Source: Bacillota bacterium (GTDB lineage: Bacteria > Bacillota > Bacilli > Alicyclobacillales > SLC66). From it: a stretch of DNA of 6,773 nt. Shown here piece after piece: positions 6,199-6,773 of this stretch (positions are counted from its first letter, which is position 1; every line of letters starts with the position of its first letter). Location of the stretch: positions 1-6,773 of the forward strand of contig JAJZZT010000203.1 of NCBI GenBank assembly GCA_021797415.1, written 5' to 3'. Below the pieces are notes generated by a model. That model did not search any database and was not told the DNA's origin. It saw nothing but the letters and a program-made list of their open reading frames with translations. The translations under genes and the position numbers were made by a program.

Positions 6199-6222
6199 GG
6201 ACCAAAAGCCTTGAGGTGCGCA

Positions 6223-6773
6223 ATGGTCGTTTATGTCGACCTGGCTTTTGTCATCAATCTGTTCGTGGATGCGAGTCTGCTTTTTGTCACCGCGACCGTG
6301 CTGAGGGCGCGTTGCCGGTCTTGGCGGGTATTTACGGCCGCGGCGGTCGGATCCGTGTACGCGGTGGCGACTCTTTTTCCCGGAACGGGAACGCTCCGTT
6401 TATTTGTCGTGAAGTGGCTCTGCTCCGTGGTGATGGTGCAGATCGCGCTGGGATCACCGCCTGCGCTTTTCCGGCATTACCGGGAATGGGCGCGGCTATT
6501 GCGCCAGGTGGCGGTGTTTTACGCGGTGGCGTTTGCGGCCGGAGGCGCCGTCTACGGCCTGCAGAATCTGTTTCACGCGCGGCCGGAGCTGTCGGGGCTG
6601 GCCCTCGTGCACGGGCGGATCGCGTGGTGGACTAGCATCGGCGCGCTGGCGATCGTCAGTTTCGTTCCTGTCGGACTGTGGCTCGTGCGCCTGGCGCTCG
6701 TCGCCGGCAGGCGGCTGCGTGCCAATGACCGGCACCTGTGCGATGTCGAGATTCGCTTGGGCGGCCGGGCGGT
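6223..6773 (+). CDS. spoIIGA: Sporulation sigma-E factor processing peptidase SpoIIGA, N-terminal part (3' end outside window)
   Basis: SpoIIGA is a membrane-embedded aspartic protease that cleaves the pro-sequence of sigmaE in the mother cell after the asymmetric septum forms, when signalled by SpoIIR from the forespore. From ATG 6223 the frame is open to the window end, giving 183 complete codons. The start MVVYVDLAFVINLFVDASLLFVT matches the family pattern (split as MVVYVDLAFV, 1-10, and INLFVDASLLFVT, 11-23). About five membrane segments are visible (about 4-24, 36-53, 58-76, 95-113 and 136-160). Then comes the start of the cytoplasmic protease domain, DVEIRLGGRA (174-183). The catalytic Asp (DTGN-type motif) should lie just beyond the window. 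GAGGTG (6213-6218) precedes the ATG. sigE is expected immediately downstream. The 139-residue open frame overlapping at 6216-6635 in another frame is a shadow. Confidence 0.93.
   Translation, partial: MVVYVDLAFVINLFVDASLLFVTATVLRARCRSWRVFTAAAVGSVYAVATLFPGTGTLRLFVVKWLCSVVMVQIALGSPPALFRHYREWARLLRQVAVFYAVAFAAGGAVYGLQNLFHARPELSGLALVHGRIAWWTSIGALAIVSFVPVGLWLVRLALVAGRRLRANDRHLCDVEIRLGGRA

Larger units (their letters stand above)
5878..6222 (+). other. Non-coding gap between ftsZ and spoIIGA
   Basis: These 345 bases hold no credible gene on either strand; the open frames crossing them have no family motifs and are shadows. From left to right the gap has a GC-rich nested hairpin (5900-5938), a long imperfect stem-loop (5978-6054), an AT-rich block with tandem repeats (about 6058-6125), and a promoter-like segment (6133-6198) ahead of spoIIGA. 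Base composition falls sharply from the GC-rich genes to the AT-rich block. In some relatives such as B. subtilis other genes lie between ftsZ and spoIIGA; here the two are adjacent. Confidence 0.8.

Noticed and set aside
6216..6635. 139-residue + strand open frame at the start of spoIIGA
   Set aside because: It is out of frame with SpoIIGA; the correct frame from 6223 gives a clear SpoIIGA N-terminus and stays open to the window end.
1..6773. CRISPR array, tRNA, rRNA, insertion sequence or phage genes
   Set aside because: I saw no regularly spaced repeats beyond the short AT-rich block, no tRNA or rRNA signature, and no transposase or phage motif in any frame.

Overview
This window is a segment of the division and cell-wall (dcw) cluster of an endospore-forming, GC-rich Bacillota. 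All genes are on the + strand, in the order murA (3' part) - divIB/ftsQ - DUF881 gene 1 (ylxW-like) - DUF881 gene 2 (ylxX-like) - sbp (DUF1290) - ftsA - ftsZ - spoIIGA (5' part). Paired DUF881 genes followed by sbp, ftsA and ftsZ are typical of Gram-positive spore formers, and SpoIIGA occurs only in endospore formers. High GC, murA directly before divIB and spoIIGA directly after ftsZ suggest an Alicyclobacillus/Kyrpidia/Effusibacillus-like lineage; that placement is inferred from gene order and composition, not from a search.

Layout. Positions 1-620 hold the C-terminal half of MurA (first committed step of peptidoglycan precursor synthesis). A 173-base gap (621-793) contains strong inverted repeats and leads to divIB, best started at a TTG at 794. 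divIB, the two DUF881 genes and sbp are translationally coupled: 8-base overlap, ATGA overlap, then TGATG overlap. A 117-base gap with a possible extended -10 promoter precedes ftsA, which most likely starts at TTG 3478. ftsZ follows after 75 bases with a near-perfect Shine-Dalgarno. A 345-base non-coding gap (5878-6222) has a small GC hairpin, a long imperfect stem-loop, an AT-rich tandem repeat block, and a promoter-like region just before spoIIGA. spoIIGA runs off the right end and is a real gene although no stop codon lies in the window.

How the genes work together. MurA supplies wall precursor. DivIB is a membrane divisome protein. FtsZ forms the Z-ring and FtsA anchors it to the membrane. 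Sbp and the DUF881 proteins are conserved membrane-associated companions of unclear function. SpoIIGA is the septum-localised protease that activates pro-sigmaE after the asymmetric septum forms, so the window passes from division genes to a gene that reads out a special division event.

The coding genes are ordinary for this cluster and I see no new gene system. The parts most worth a second look are the two structured non-coding gaps (621-793 and 5878-6222).
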